Positions 31,018-39,817 of a stretch of DNA of 53,409 bases are shown piece after piece. Both the position numbers and the translations under genes were made by a program. Numbering within the stretch: the first letter of the stretch is position 1; the number at the start of each line of letters is the position of its first letter. The stretch comes from JAJPHF01 sp035293805. Lineage in GTDB: Bacteria > Chloroflexota > UBA6077 > JAJPHF01. The notes under the pieces were generated by a model, which ran no database searches, was not told the DNA's origin, and saw only the letters and a program-made list of their open reading frames with translations. The DNA lies in assembly GCA_035293805.1 (NCBI GenBank), contig DATGMD010000054.1:1-53409 (forward strand), read 5' to 3'.

Positions 31018-32766
31018 CTACGGGCCGACGCGCTCCGGGAAGAAGCGGCGGTAGTCCGAGCCGACGTTCGCGCGCTCGACGCGCCACTCCGGCGGGTTCA
31101 GCGGGTCGTCAGTCAGAATGGTCCGCTGGAAGGCCTGGACGGTGATCGTGCGCTGCGCCGGGCCGTCGGGCAGGTACTTCGTCACGACGGCCTCGACCGC
31201 GGGGCTGATCGGCAGGCCGATGTCGTGCAGCCAGCCGGCCGGGAAGAGGTCGTCGCGGTTGACGTACTCCCAGAAGCTGCCCGGCACGAGGTGGCCCGGC
31301 GCGCCGCTCAGATCGGCCGTAAACGGCACGAAGGTAGTGCCGTCGGCATCGATCGTCATCGTCCCCTCGCCCGAGTAGCCGGGCGGCGGCGCGACGCGCT
31401 CGCTAGGATCGGCGAGCGCGTGGAGGTCGGCGTAGCTCAGCGTGGAGACGTCGCCGCCCACCGGCAGGGGCGCCAGGCTGGCGTGCAGCTCGTCCACCAG
31501 CAAGCCGTACAGAAGCTGCCAGTTGGGGTCCGACGACTCGCCCGCGTGGTCCTCCAGACGCCCCTTCTCGAAATACTGCGCCGCGCGGCCGTCCACGTCT
31601 ACCTCCAGCGAGATGCCCGTGCCCAGCAGGCGGTAGCCGTCGTAGGCGTCGTAGTACGCCGCGAACGCCGGCAGCGCCGGCCAGGCGATGGTGTACTGGT
31701 AGACGCCGTCCTCCGTGGCCGCGTAGGCCACGCGCGTCGGGTACACTACGCCCAGCCCCTGCGGCCCGTTCACGCGCGGCGCCAGGTCGCCCAGCTCCAC
31801 CCAGGTAGCGCCGCCATCCGGCGTGGCGAAGACGCCGGCCTGCGGCGTGGGCGCCAGGTCCCATGCCGACAGGTAGGTCCACATGGGCTGCCCGGGATTC
31901 GCGTCCAGGTTGGCGACGTAGCCCCCGTCCGGCCCGTGGATGGGGAGGTTGGCGCTGAGATCGGCCCACGTCGCGCCCCCGTCCAGACTCTGGACGAGGC
32001 TGCCGAACTGCATGACGTTGAAGCCGGCATACACCGTCGCGGTAGGGACAGCGCTCCCGCCCGCCGCCAGCGCGCTCGGCGCGGCCAGCGGCTGGAGATC
32101 GCCGCCGACCGAGGCCCAGGTGGCGCCACCATCGGCACTCCGCAGCACGCTCCCGCCGTGGTAGACCTGGAGCCCCGCGAAGACCAGCCCGTCAATGCCG
32201 GGCACGGCTGCCAGCGTCGTGATGTTCGTGGGCCCAATGCCCCCGGCCCCGCGCAGGCTGGCGGGTAGGACGGCGGCCCAGGTGGCGCCGCCGTCCGTCG
32301 AGCGCAGCAGCTGCGCCAGCCCATCCGTGTAGCTCACGCCCGCGTAGACCCGCCCGCTGGTGTTCGGATCGGCTAGCACGGCGTTGATCTGAGTCGCGCC
32401 GGTCCCAGTATAGACGGTGGTCCAGGTCGCGCCGCTGTCAGCGCTCTTCAGAATGCGGCGCGTGTCGCTGCTGATGCCGTAGACGGTGCTCGGGGTGGTA
32501 GCGTCGATCGACAGCCCGCGCCCGAGGAGGGTGGTGCTCACCTGGGTCCACGTGCCGCCCCCGTCCTGCGTCCGCCAGACGCCCGTCTGGCCCGCCGCCA
32601 GCATGTCCTGGTCGTCGCCGGGATGGACGGCCAGGGCGGTAACCGACTCGCCCGGCCCGACCAGCGTCCACTCCCCGACGTCGGCCCGGGCGGGCGCCGC
32701 TCGCGAGCCGAGAAGCGCGATCAACAGCCAGAGCGCCAGCGCCGATCGGGTTACGCGCGTCCGCAT
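31018..32766 (-). CDS. secreted BNR/Asp-box beta-propeller protein
   Basis: 582 residues from ATG 32766, which has AGGAGGT seven bases upstream; the frame extends further without support. A Sec signal peptide (LALWLLIALLGSRAAPARA) precedes at least six Asp-box repeats of the form S-x-D-x-G-x-T-W (e.g. SADSGATWTTV, STDGGATWAAV, SADGGATWASV). This is the sialidase/VPS10-like propeller. The C-terminal ~200 residues form a separate domain with no obvious family. No sialidase Arg triad was identified, so binding rather than hydrolysis is likely. Confidence 0.85.
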   Translation of the reverse strand: MRTRVTRSALALWLLIALLGSRAAPARADVGEWTLVGPGESVTALAVHPGDDQDMLAAGQTGVWRTQDGGGTWTQVSTTLLGRGLSIDATTPSTVYGISSDTRRILKSADSGATWTTVYTGTGATQINAVLADPNTSGRVYAGVSYTDGLAQLLRSTDGGATWAAVLPASLRGAGGIGPTNITTLAAVPGIDGLVFAGLQVYHGGSVLRSADGGATWASVGGDLQPLAAPSALAAGGSAVPTATVYAGFNVMQFGSLVQSLDGGATWADLSANLPIHGPDGGYVANLDANPGQPMWTYLSAWDLAPTPQAGVFATPDGGATWVELGDLAPRVNGPQGLGVVYPTRVAYAATEDGVYQYTIAWPALPAFAAYYDAYDGYRLLGTGISLEVDVDGRAAQYFEKGRLEDHAGESSDPNWQLLYGLLVDELHASLAPLPVGGDVSTLSYADLHALADPSERVAPPPGYSGEGTMTIDADGTTFVPFTADLSGAPGHLVPGSFWEYVNRDDLFPAGWLHDIGLPISPAVEAVVTKYLPDGPAQRTITVQAFQRTILTDDPLNPPEWRVERANVGSDYRRFFPERVGP

Positions 32767-33091
32767 CGCCTTACCTCCTCGCACGGGCGCGGCTGCCCGC
32801 CGGCCCAGCCCGCATCGTCCTGAGTCGGACACTCGGTTGCTCGCAGTCTAAACCCGCGGCGGCCCGGTCGCGCGCGTCAGTTCGGTGAAGGTTCCGGCGC
32901 GGCCGCCCGAGTTGCGCCGGCGGGAGCGGCAAGTGTATCGTCGCTCGCCGGGACCGCGCACGGCCCCACGCTCTGCCGACACCGCCATAGGGCGCGAGCA
33001 CCCCGCGTGCCTCCAGTACGGCGCGCGGCACCGACCCGCACCCGGGCCGAGCGCCTGGCCCACTCACAGGTCGAGCCGAAGGGAAGACGAC
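32767..33091. other. 325-bp divergent spacer, nothing firm recognised
   Basis: This G/C-rich region between the BNR gene and the MetE-C-like gene contains a stretch near 32883-32935 (GGTGAAGGTTCCGGCGCGG) that superficially recalls a cobalamin riboswitch segment but lacks the other conserved boxes. The only clear signals are the RBS of each flanking gene. Confidence 0.4.
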
Positions 33092-34252
33092 ATGAAACGC
33101 AGCACCGATCGCATCCTGACGACCCACTGCGGCAGCCTGCCGCGGCCCAAGGACCTTCTCGACCTGATGAAGGCGCGCGCCAGCGGCGCGGCGCCTGACG
33201 AGGGCGCGTTCGAGGCGCGCGTGCGGAGCGCGGTGGCCGACGTCGTGCGCCAGCAGGTCGAGAACGGCGTCGACGTGATCACCGATGGCGAGCAGGGGAA
33301 GACCGGCTTCTTCGCCTACGTCAGCGAGCGCCTGGGCGGCTTCGAATCCGAGCCCGGCGAGCCCGCCGCGCACTTCACGGCGGAAGTGCAGGCGTTCCCG
33401 GAGTACTACGAGCAGTACTTTCGCCAGGCGATGCTCGGCGGTCGCGTGGCGCCGATGGCGCCGCTGGTCTGCAAGGGGCCTATCACCTACCAGGGCCAGG
33501 AGGCCGTGCAGCGCGACGTCGACAACCTGAAAGCCGCCCTCGGCGGGGTGCAGCCGGCCGACGTGTTCATGCCCGCCGTGGCGCCGAGCGGCGTGGCCCG
33601 CAACCGCAACGAGTACTACCGGACCGACGAGGAGTACCTGCACGCCATCGCGGAGGCGATGAACACGGAGTACCGGGCCATCGTGGACGCCGGCTTCGTC
33701 GTGCAGATCGACGACCCGTTCATCACCGAGGTCTACAGCTTCTCGACCAGCAGCCCCGCCGAGCGGCGCAAGACCGCCGAGATGTACGTCGAGGCGATCA
33801 ACTACGGCCTGCGCGGCATCCCCCCCGAGCAGGTGCGCTTCCACACCTGCTACGGCATCAACGAGGGGCCGCGCGTCCACGACGCCGCGCTCAAGGACAT
33901 CGTGGACACGCTGCTCAAGATCAACGCCGGCGCCTACTCGTTCGAGGCCGCGAACCCGCGCCACGAGCACGAGTACCACGTTTGGGAAGCCGTGAAGCTG
34001 CCCGAGGGCAAGGTCGTCATCCCGGGGATGATCACCCACGCGCACAACATCGTGGAGCACCCCGAGCTTATCGCCGAGCGCCTCGTGCAATACGCCGAGC
34101 GGGTCGGGCGCGAGAACGTGCTCGCCGGGGCCGACTGCGGCTTCTCGTCGCAGGCCACCTACCAGCCCGAGGTCCACCCCACGGTGATGTGGGCCAAGTT
34201 CCGGGCGCTGGCCGAGGGCGCGCGCCTCGCCTCGGCGCGGCTCTGGCGCTGA
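33092..34252 (+). CDS. MetE C-terminal-domain-like methyltransferase
   Basis: 386 residues from ATG 33092, with RBS GAAGGGAAG. It opens RILTTHCGSLPRPKDLLDLM, the signature of stand-alone proteins related to the cobalamin-independent methionine synthase C-terminal domain. Candidate zinc ligands are His in RFHTCYGINEGP (with the Cys two residues on), a Glu in the following TIM-barrel strands and Cys in GADCGFSS near the C-terminus. Such proteins transfer alkyl groups from or to thiols (methionine synthase II or epoxyalkane:CoM transferase-like). The M20-fold gene follows after 42 bp, suggesting an operon. Confidence 0.85.
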   Translation: MKRSTDRILTTHCGSLPRPKDLLDLMKARASGAAPDEGAFEARVRSAVADVVRQQVENGVDVITDGEQGKTGFFAYVSERLGGFESEPGEPAAHFTAEVQAFPEYYEQYFRQAMLGGRVAPMAPLVCKGPITYQGQEAVQRDVDNLKAALGGVQPADVFMPAVAPSGVARNRNEYYRTDEEYLHAIAEAMNTEYRAIVDAGFVVQIDDPFITEVYSFSTSSPAERRKTAEMYVEAINYGLRGIPPEQVRFHTCYGINEGPRVHDAALKDIVDTLLKINAGAYSFEAANPRHEHEYHVWEAVKLPEGKVVIPGMITHAHNIVEHPELIAERLVQYAERVGRENVLAGADCGFSSQATYQPEVHPTVMWAKFRALAEGARLASARLWR

Positions 34253-34294
34253 GCACGGCACTGGCCTCACCCATCCGCCGGGAGGGAGTGCGCC

Positions 34295-35503
34295 GTGAGT
34301 GAGCAAGACCGCGCCGCGCTGATCGAGCGGCACCTGGACGTCGACTACCTGACCGCGATCCTCGTGCGGCTGCTGCAGACGCCGACCGACGTGCCGCTCG
34401 GGCAGACCGAGCTAGCGCCCGAAGACCCGAAGCTCGCCCGCTACGTCCGCGAGATCGTGCAGCCGGAGCTAACGCGCTGCGGCTACGACCGCATCGTCGT
34501 GGACGCCAGCAACAACCTCGTCTGCCGCATCGGCGCCGACGTGGCGTCGCCCAGCCTGCTGCTCATGGGCTACGCTGTCGCCCAGCACGCCAACCTGATG
34601 GCTGATCCATACTCGGGGCGCATCGCCAGCGGGCGCGACTACGGGCTGGACGAGCCGTGCGCCTTCGGCCAGGCGGCCACCCAGCACAAGGGCGCGCTGG
34701 CGGCGGCGCTCGGCGCGCTGAAGCTCCTCGCCGACAGCGGCGTGCGGCTGCGCGGGCAGCTCATCTTCGCCGTGAACACCGAGGGCCGCAGCAGCCACGC
34801 CAACAGCCGGCAGATCGTCGACGACCGCGGCGCGCGCGCCGACCAGGGCATCCTCGCCTTCGCTACCGACAACCGCATCTCCCTCGGCAACCGTGGCCGC
34901 GTGGACGTGAACGTGACGATCACCGGCAAGGCGGCCCACTCCAGCCAGCCGTGGCTGGGGCTGAGCGCCATCGACGGCGCCTACCAGGCGCTCACGCGCC
35001 TGCGCGCGATGCGCTTCGAGCAGACGCACCCCCAGCTGGGCGCCGCCCAGGCGACCGTGTACAAGCTCCAGTTCAGCCCCATCGCGCCGCACACCCTGCC
35101 CGCCACGGCGCAAATGACGATCGACCGCCGCCTGCTGCCCGGCGAGGAGATCGACGCGGCCGTGGCCGGCGTCCGCGCCGCGCTCGGCGATCTCAGCCCC
35201 TACCGGCTGACCGTCGAGCAAGGCGCCTTCATGTACCCGGCCGACGTGCCGCCCGACGCGCCGGTTGTGAAGGCGATCCAGGCGGCCGGCCGGGCAACGC
35301 TTGGCCGCGAGATCGAGACGTTCTACCTGCCCAATACCTTCGACGCCGGCTACGCGAACCACGTCGGCATCCCTACCGTCATGTTCGGCCCCGGCGTGCG
35401 CCGCCTCGGCAGCGGCGTGATGGACGAGGACCTGGTGGCCCTCTCCGCCGTCCGCGACGCCGCCCGCGTCTACGCCCACACCATCCTCAGCCTGCTAGGA
35501 TAG
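34295..35503 (+). CDS. M20-fold peptidase-like protein lacking canonical metal ligands
   Basis: 402 residues from GTG 34295, with RBS GGGAGGGAG. The fold is clear: the dimerisation domain starts GRVDVNVTITGKAAHSSQPW, and TLPATAQMTIDRRLLPGEEI and NTFDAGYANHVGIPTVMFGP are typical. However the expected GHxD is MGYAVAQH (91-98), the DxKG site is TQHKG (129-133), the EE pair is NTEGRSS (161-167) and the final AH ligand region is GPGVRRLGSGVMDED. Most di-zinc ligands are thus substituted. It is probably a non-peptidase relative or uses a different chemistry, perhaps on the product of the preceding gene. Confidence 0.75.
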   Translation: MSEQDRAALIERHLDVDYLTAILVRLLQTPTDVPLGQTELAPEDPKLARYVREIVQPELTRCGYDRIVVDASNNLVCRIGADVASPSLLLMGYAVAQHANLMADPYSGRIASGRDYGLDEPCAFGQAATQHKGALAAALGALKLLADSGVRLRGQLIFAVNTEGRSSHANSRQIVDDRGARADQGILAFATDNRISLGNRGRVDVNVTITGKAAHSSQPWLGLSAIDGAYQALTRLRAMRFEQTHPQLGAAQATVYKLQFSPIAPHTLPATAQMTIDRRLLPGEEIDAAVAGVRAALGDLSPYRLTVEQGAFMYPADVPPDAPVVKAIQAAGRATLGREIETFYLPNTFDAGYANHVGIPTVMFGPGVRRLGSGVMDEDLVALSAVRDAARVYAHTILSLLG

Positions 35504-35661
35504 CGCCAGCGCTACGTCGCTCGCGCCGCTACGCCACGCCCGTCGAGCAGGCTTACGCGGATGCGGCAGCGACACGCCATGGGAGGGCGAGACCGCGCCG
35601 TCGCGCCGACCGCCGACGCTCATCACACTCACCCCACACCGCGCTGGCCGTGAGCGGGGCA

Positions 35662-36156
35662 TCAGCGGGTGACAACGCATGGCGGCAGCGGCACGTCGTC
35701 TGGCAGCGGCGTGAGGCTGAAATCCGCATCGCCGGGAAGCTGCGCTAGAATGGGCGCGGCGGCGAAGCCACTGGCTCCATACTGCCGATCGACGAAAATG
35801 CCCACGTAGGGCGAGCGCCCGCTGATATCCGGTCCTAGCCCGTCGAGAGTAAAATCGCCGGCGAACACGACCAGCGCGCGACACGGCCGCGAGTTGGCGT
35901 CGATCGCGCTGTCGGCCGGCGGCACTGGCATTAGCAGGGGCCGGATGGCGACTAACGTGGGGCGGTGCCGCTGCTCGTGGCAGACGATGTAGGCGGCCGC
36001 CGCCTGTACAGCTCGGCGGGCGTCCGACACGTCCCAGCGCAGGGTACGTGTCGAGGCACTATTATCCGACTGAGCCGCGGCCGGCCATTGCTGAGCGGCG
36101 CCGCTCAGGACGAGCGCGAGAGCCGCAGCGGGGACTAGCCGCCCGAGCGAGATCAT
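35662..36156 (-). CDS. secreted hypothetical protein
   Basis: 164 residues from ATG 36156 (MISLGRLVPAAALALVLSGA). It has a Sec signal peptide to about residue 28. The mature part has LRWDVSDARRAVQAAAAYIV, an isolated Cys pair (VCHEQRH and NSRPCRALVVFAG) that could form a disulfide, and FSLTPLPDDVPLPPC at the end. No family is recognised. It is divergent from the YceI gene. Confidence 0.55.
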   Translation of the reverse strand: MISLGRLVPAAALALVLSGAAQQWPAAAQSDNSASTRTLRWDVSDARRAVQAAAAYIVCHEQRHRPTLVAIRPLLMPVPPADSAIDANSRPCRALVVFAGDFTLDGLGPDISGRSPYVGIFVDRQYGASGFAAAPILAQLPGDADFSLTPLPDDVPLPPCVVTR

Positions 36157-36277
36157 CGTGCCGTCGATCCGATCGCTCGCTACCGACTGGAACCGTGTTC
36201 GCCACGTTTGGCGCCGCGAGCTTCGTGGTATGGCGTAGCACACAGCAGCGGCAAAGACCAAATTCAGGAGATAGATC

Positions 36278-36790
36278 ATGCCCTGGCAATACGGCGCCAG
36301 CCACTCCCAGGCCGTGTGGGAGTGCAAGTACCTGGGCGTCATGACGATCAAGGGGCTGTTCACGGGCATCGACGTGCGGCTCGACCTGGCGGGCGACGAC
36401 CCGAGCCGCTGGACCGTCGCGGCGACCATCGACGCCGCGAGCATCGACAGCGGCCTGGCCCGCCGCGACGACGTGCTGCGCGGCCCCGACTACCTCGACG
36501 CCGAGCGCTACCCTACGCTGACCTTCCAGAGCGCGCGTGTCGAGCGCCAGGGCGACCGCTACCGCGTGGCTGGCGATCTGACCATCCACGGCGTGACCCG
36601 CCCGATCACGCTGGACTTGCAGGACAACGGGGAGGGGGTGAACCGGCGCGGCGAGCGCAGCCGCGCGCTCACCACCGAGGTCAGCCTGAACCGCCTCGAC
36701 TACGGCGTCGGTCCCGCTGCCGACGCGGGCACCGCCATCGGCCAAGAGGTCCGCATCTGGCTCCAGATCGAGGTCGTCTGGCAGGACTGA
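36278..36790 (+). CDS. YceI-family polyisoprenoid-binding-like protein
   Basis: 170 residues from ATG 36278, with RBS AGGAG. The lipocalin-like YceI pattern is present: SHSQAVWECKYLGVMTIKGL at the start, VAATIDAASIDSGLARRDDV then LRGPDYLDAERYPTLTFQSA in the middle, and GDLTIHGVTRPITLDLQ before the last strands. Length is right for the family. No signal peptide is seen, unlike the periplasmic E. coli protein, so it may act inside the cell. It probably binds a lipid or quinone-like ligand. Confidence 0.9.
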   Translation: MPWQYGASHSQAVWECKYLGVMTIKGLFTGIDVRLDLAGDDPSRWTVAATIDAASIDSGLARRDDVLRGPDYLDAERYPTLTFQSARVERQGDRYRVAGDLTIHGVTRPITLDLQDNGEGVNRRGERSRALTTEVSLNRLDYGVGPAADAGTAIGQEVRIWLQIEVVWQD

Positions 36791-36853
36791 CCCGACGCGG
36801 ACGGGCGCTCCCGGCCCGCCGCGCGAGCGCGCGATAGCGGCCGCGGCGCTGGA

Positions 36854-36859
36854 TATAAT
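36854..36859 (+). promoter_or_regulatory. -10 element TATAAT upstream of the cyclodeaminase-like gene
   Basis: A perfect TATAAT lies 26 bases before ATG 36886 in an otherwise G/C-rich spacer. The -35 region (about 36831-36836, GCGATA) is poor, so an activator or an alternative -35 may be needed. The RBS is AGGAGG. Confidence 0.5.
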
Positions 36860-36885
36860 GGGGCATCGCCCACGAGGAGGACGCC

Positions 36886-37917
36886 ATGCCGGCTCGGCCG
36901 TTCGTGTACCTGTCCGACGACGACGTCCGCGAGCTACTGGACGTCAAGCAGGCCATCCGCATCGCCGAGGACACGCTGCTCGCCCACGCCCGCGACCAAG
37001 TGGACTGGTGCGAGCCGCGGCAGATCATCCTGCGGCCGGCGGGCAGCGACACGGTCTACAAGCAGAAGGCGTGCGCCCTGCGCAACATCAACGTGGCCGG
37101 CATGCGCGTCATCGGCCTGAATCGCAGCGACGAAGGCATCGCGCTCGCGCTGCACCACCCGTCGAAGTACATCCTCCTGAGCGACCCGGACACCGGCCTC
37201 TTCTTCTGCATCATGGAGGAGCACTGGAGCCATGCCGTGCGCACCGGCGTGTGCGTGGCGGTGGCCGCGAAGTACCTGGCGCGGCCCGAGTCGCGCGTGA
37301 TCGGCATGATCGGGGCGGGCTTCATGGCGAAAGCCACCCTGCTGGCGCTGAAAGAGGCCGCCCTGTTCCCCATCGACGAGGTGCGCGTCTACTCCAAGCG
37401 TCCGCGCTCGCGCGAGGCCTACGCGCGCGAGATGAGCGAGGGGCTGGGCCTAAACGTGGTTGCCTGCGACTCGCCACAGCCGGTGTGCGAGGCCGCCGAC
37501 GTGCTCGTGACGGCGTCCTCGGCGAAGGAACTGCTGGTCTTCGACCGCTGGCTGCGCCCCGGGGTGTTCGTCTACAGCATGGGCGAGTTCCAGGAGGTCG
37601 AGGCGCCGGTCTACCGCGGCGTCGACCGGCTGTACGTGGACGACTGGGAGCACTGCAAGCTGAAGGTGGACATCCAGACGATGCTGGCCGACGGCAGCCT
37701 GAGCGAGGCCGACGTGTACGCCGACCTGGGCGAGGTCGTCGCGGGCCTGAAGGACGGCCGCCGCGCGCCGGAGGAGCGGCTGATGCTGCGCTCGCAGGGC
37801 CTCGTCACGCAGGACATCGCCATCGCCTACTGGCTGTACCAGCAGGCCGTCGCGCGCCAGATGGGCCAGCATCTCCGCGTCGGCCACCAGACCGCTGCAT
37901 CGCCGATCGGGGTGTAG
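36886..37917 (+). CDS. ornithine cyclodeaminase/mu-crystallin family protein
   Basis: 343 residues from ATG 36886. The N-terminal substrate domain begins FVYLSDDDVRELLDVKQAIR and has a Lys in TVYKQKACALRNINVAGMRV. The NAD(P) Rossmann motif is VIGMIGAGFMAKATLLAL (about 138-155), followed by VYSKRPRSREAYAREM and DVLVTASSAKELLVF. Members are amino-acid dehydrogenases, cyclodeaminases or imine reductases. The exact reaction cannot be told. It lies directly upstream of a parS site and the gene block 37993-40795. Confidence 0.88.
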   Translation: MPARPFVYLSDDDVRELLDVKQAIRIAEDTLLAHARDQVDWCEPRQIILRPAGSDTVYKQKACALRNINVAGMRVIGLNRSDEGIALALHHPSKYILLSDPDTGLFFCIMEEHWSHAVRTGVCVAVAAKYLARPESRVIGMIGAGFMAKATLLALKEAALFPIDEVRVYSKRPRSREAYAREMSEGLGLNVVACDSPQPVCEAADVLVTASSAKELLVFDRWLRPGVFVYSMGEFQEVEAPVYRGVDRLYVDDWEHCKLKVDIQTMLADGSLSEADVYADLGEVVAGLKDGRRAPEERLMLRSQGLVTQDIAIAYWLYQQAVARQMGQHLRVGHQTAASPIGV

Positions 37918-37920
37918 TTG

Positions 37921-37936
37921 TGTTTCACGTGAAACG
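37921..37936. promoter_or_regulatory. ParB-binding parS site
   Basis: TGTTTCACGTGAAACG matches the parS consensus at 15 of 16 positions (the last base differs). It lies three bases after the cyclodeaminase stop codon. With 20931-20946 this makes two strong sites 17 kb apart. Confidence 0.8.
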
Positions 37937-37992
37937 TGCGGCGTCTAGGCGTCGGACGCGCCCCTCGATCCAGTTGAGCGAGGATTAGCCCC

Positions 37993-38691
37993 GTGGCCAT
38001 CGTCCCCGTGCCGGTACCGGCGCTGCCGGTGCTGTGGTCGAAGGCGGTCGTCGACCTGGAGCCGATGACCCGCTACGGCTCGCCCGCCGACGTGGCGAGC
38101 GTCAACAGCACCCTCTGCCTGCACAACCCCGGCCCCGAGCCGCGCGAGGTCACGCTCTACGCGCCGAGCCACTGGGAGAACGAGGCGAACCTGCGCGTGG
38201 GTCAGGAGGCACGCAAGCCGGCCTCCCCGATCCGCGAGGGCCCGCTGGAGCCCGAGCGCTTCGCGCCGCTGCTGGCCGCCCTGCGCCGCGAGGCGCCCGC
38301 GGCCGCCAGCGGCCTGGAAGCGATTCTGGCCCGCACCCGCAAAGTGTATGCTGGCACGGTCGAGGTACCGCCCGGCGATCTCGTGGTACGCTACCACACG
38401 CGGCTGCCCATCGTCCCGGAGCCCGACGGCAGCTACCGTTTCGCCGAGTTCGTCCCGCGCAGCTACGGCGCGGTGCCGCCCGGCGGCGAGCTGAGCGTGG
38501 CGCTCGTGCTGCCGCGCTGGGGCCCCGGCTACGCCATCGAGGCGCTGGACTGGGCGCAGACCGACGCCGCCGGCGGCAACCTCGAGTGGGGCCTGCTCGC
38601 CCGCGACAACCTCTACGCCTTCACCTGGTATTGGCGCTACGCCCCCGTCCTCTGGCTCCGCTACCGGTACCGCGATAGCTCCGATGTATAG
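37993..38691 (+). CDS. hypothetical protein
   Basis: 232 residues from GTG 37993. The sequence is beta-rich and proteinlike (LCLHNPGPEPREVTLYAPSH; VYAGTVEVPPGDLVVRYHTR; RSYGAVPPGGELSVALVLPR) and ends with aromatic-rich LYAFTWYWRYAPVLWLRYRY. It suggests two Ig-like or lipid-associated beta domains without signal peptide. No known family. It precedes the binding lipoprotein gene by 27 bp, so the two may be co-transcribed. Confidence 0.6.
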   Translation: MAIVPVPVPALPVLWSKAVVDLEPMTRYGSPADVASVNSTLCLHNPGPEPREVTLYAPSHWENEANLRVGQEARKPASPIREGPLEPERFAPLLAALRREAPAAASGLEAILARTRKVYAGTVEVPPGDLVVRYHTRLPIVPEPDGSYRFAEFVPRSYGAVPPGGELSVALVLPRWGPGYAIEALDWAQTDAAGGNLEWGLLARDNLYAFTWYWRYAPVLWLRYRYRDSSDV

Positions 38692-38718
38692 CCGCACCTG
38701 ACCCCCTGGAGGAACTTC

Positions 38719-39813
38719 GTGAGGCGCCCACTGCTCGGCATCGGTACCTTCGCGGCCGTTCTGCTGGCCGCCTGTACGTCCAACGCGGGCCAGCCCGCGG
38801 CGCCAGCCCCGCCCGCAGCCCATGCCCCGAGCACCATACCGTCCGCGCCCGCTCAGGTGGCGCCCGGCGCGGCGGCGCCCACGAGCGAGGCGCTGCCCGC
38901 CAAGGTGGGCGCGCTGTACTCGTCGCAGAACGTGGACTCGCTCGTCTTCTACATCGCCGACCGCTATGGCTTCTGGACGCAGGAGGGCCTCCCGGTCGAG
39001 CTGGGCTACGCCGCCGCGAACACGGCCGATGCCGCGCTGATCTCCGGGCAGACCCAGGTGCTCGCGGGCGGCGGATCGGAGGCGATCGCCGCCGCGGCCA
39101 ATGGCGCCGACATGGTGATGATCGCCGGCATCTTCAACTCCACCCCCTTCCGCCTCATTGCCCAGCCCGACGTCCGCACGGCGGCCGACCTCAAGGGCAA
39201 GCGCATCGGCATCACCCGCCCCGGCTCGGTCACCGACATGACGGCCCGCATCGCCGTCGAAAAGCTGGGGCTCAACCCGCAGACCGACGTCGAGTTCCTG
39301 TCGATGGGCGAGATGCGGGTGCTCATCAACTCGCTCACCACCAGCGCCATCCAGGCCGGCATGGCTTATCCCCCGGACACCGCGCCGCTCGAAGACCAGG
39401 GCTACAACACCCTCTACGATCCCGCGAAGGAGAAGCTGCCGTTCCAGCACAAGGCGGTCGAGGTGATGCGCGGCTGGGCCCAGCAGTACCCGGCCGCCGT
39501 CGACCGGACCCTGCGCGGCGTGGTGCGCGCCATCCATTTCATCCGCACCAACCGCGCGGAGACGATCGCCGCCGTGGGCGAGTTCCTCGGCGTGACCGAC
39601 CAGCGGGGCCTCGAAGAAGCATACGACGAGGTCATCCTGCCGCTGATCCCCGCCGAGCCGTTCGCTTCGGTCGAGGGCACCCGCACCATCCTCGACATCC
39701 TGGCCCGCAGCAACCCGCAGGTCCGCGACGTGGACCCGGCCCAGATTATCGACAACCACTGGGTCCAGCAGCTCGTGGACAGCGGCTACATCGCGCAGCT
39801 CTACGGTCGTTAG
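38719..39813 (+). CDS. NMT1/SsuA-type ABC substrate-binding lipoprotein
   Basis: 364 residues from GTG 38719, with RBS GGAGGAA. The lipobox LLAACTS lies at about 15-21, followed by an Ala/Pro linker. The mature domain has VGALYSSQNVDSLVFYIADR, YGFWTQEGLPVELGYAAANT, DAALISGQTQVLAGGGSEAI and VRTAADLKGKRIGITRPGSV, matching the SsuA/THI5-like fold. No cognate permease is adjacent; it may use the transporter at 45798-48351. The hydroxyacid dehydrogenase gene follows after four bases. Confidence 0.87.
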   Translation: MRRPLLGIGTFAAVLLAACTSNAGQPAAPAPPAAHAPSTIPSAPAQVAPGAAAPTSEALPAKVGALYSSQNVDSLVFYIADRYGFWTQEGLPVELGYAAANTADAALISGQTQVLAGGGSEAIAAAANGADMVMIAGIFNSTPFRLIAQPDVRTAADLKGKRIGITRPGSVTDMTARIAVEKLGLNPQTDVEFLSMGEMRVLINSLTTSAIQAGMAYPPDTAPLEDQGYNTLYDPAKEKLPFQHKAVEVMRGWAQQYPAAVDRTLRGVVRAIHFIRTNRAETIAAVGEFLGVTDQRGLEEAYDEVILPLIPAEPFASVEGTRTILDILARSNPQVRDVDPAQIIDNHWVQQLVDSGYIAQLYGR

Positions 39814-39817
39814 CCAC

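Noticed and set aside
32880..32940. Cobalamin-riboswitch-like stretch upstream of the MetE-C-like gene
   Set aside because: Only a GGTGAA..TTCCGGCGCGG segment fits; the GCCACTG-type and other conserved boxes and a terminator are missing.
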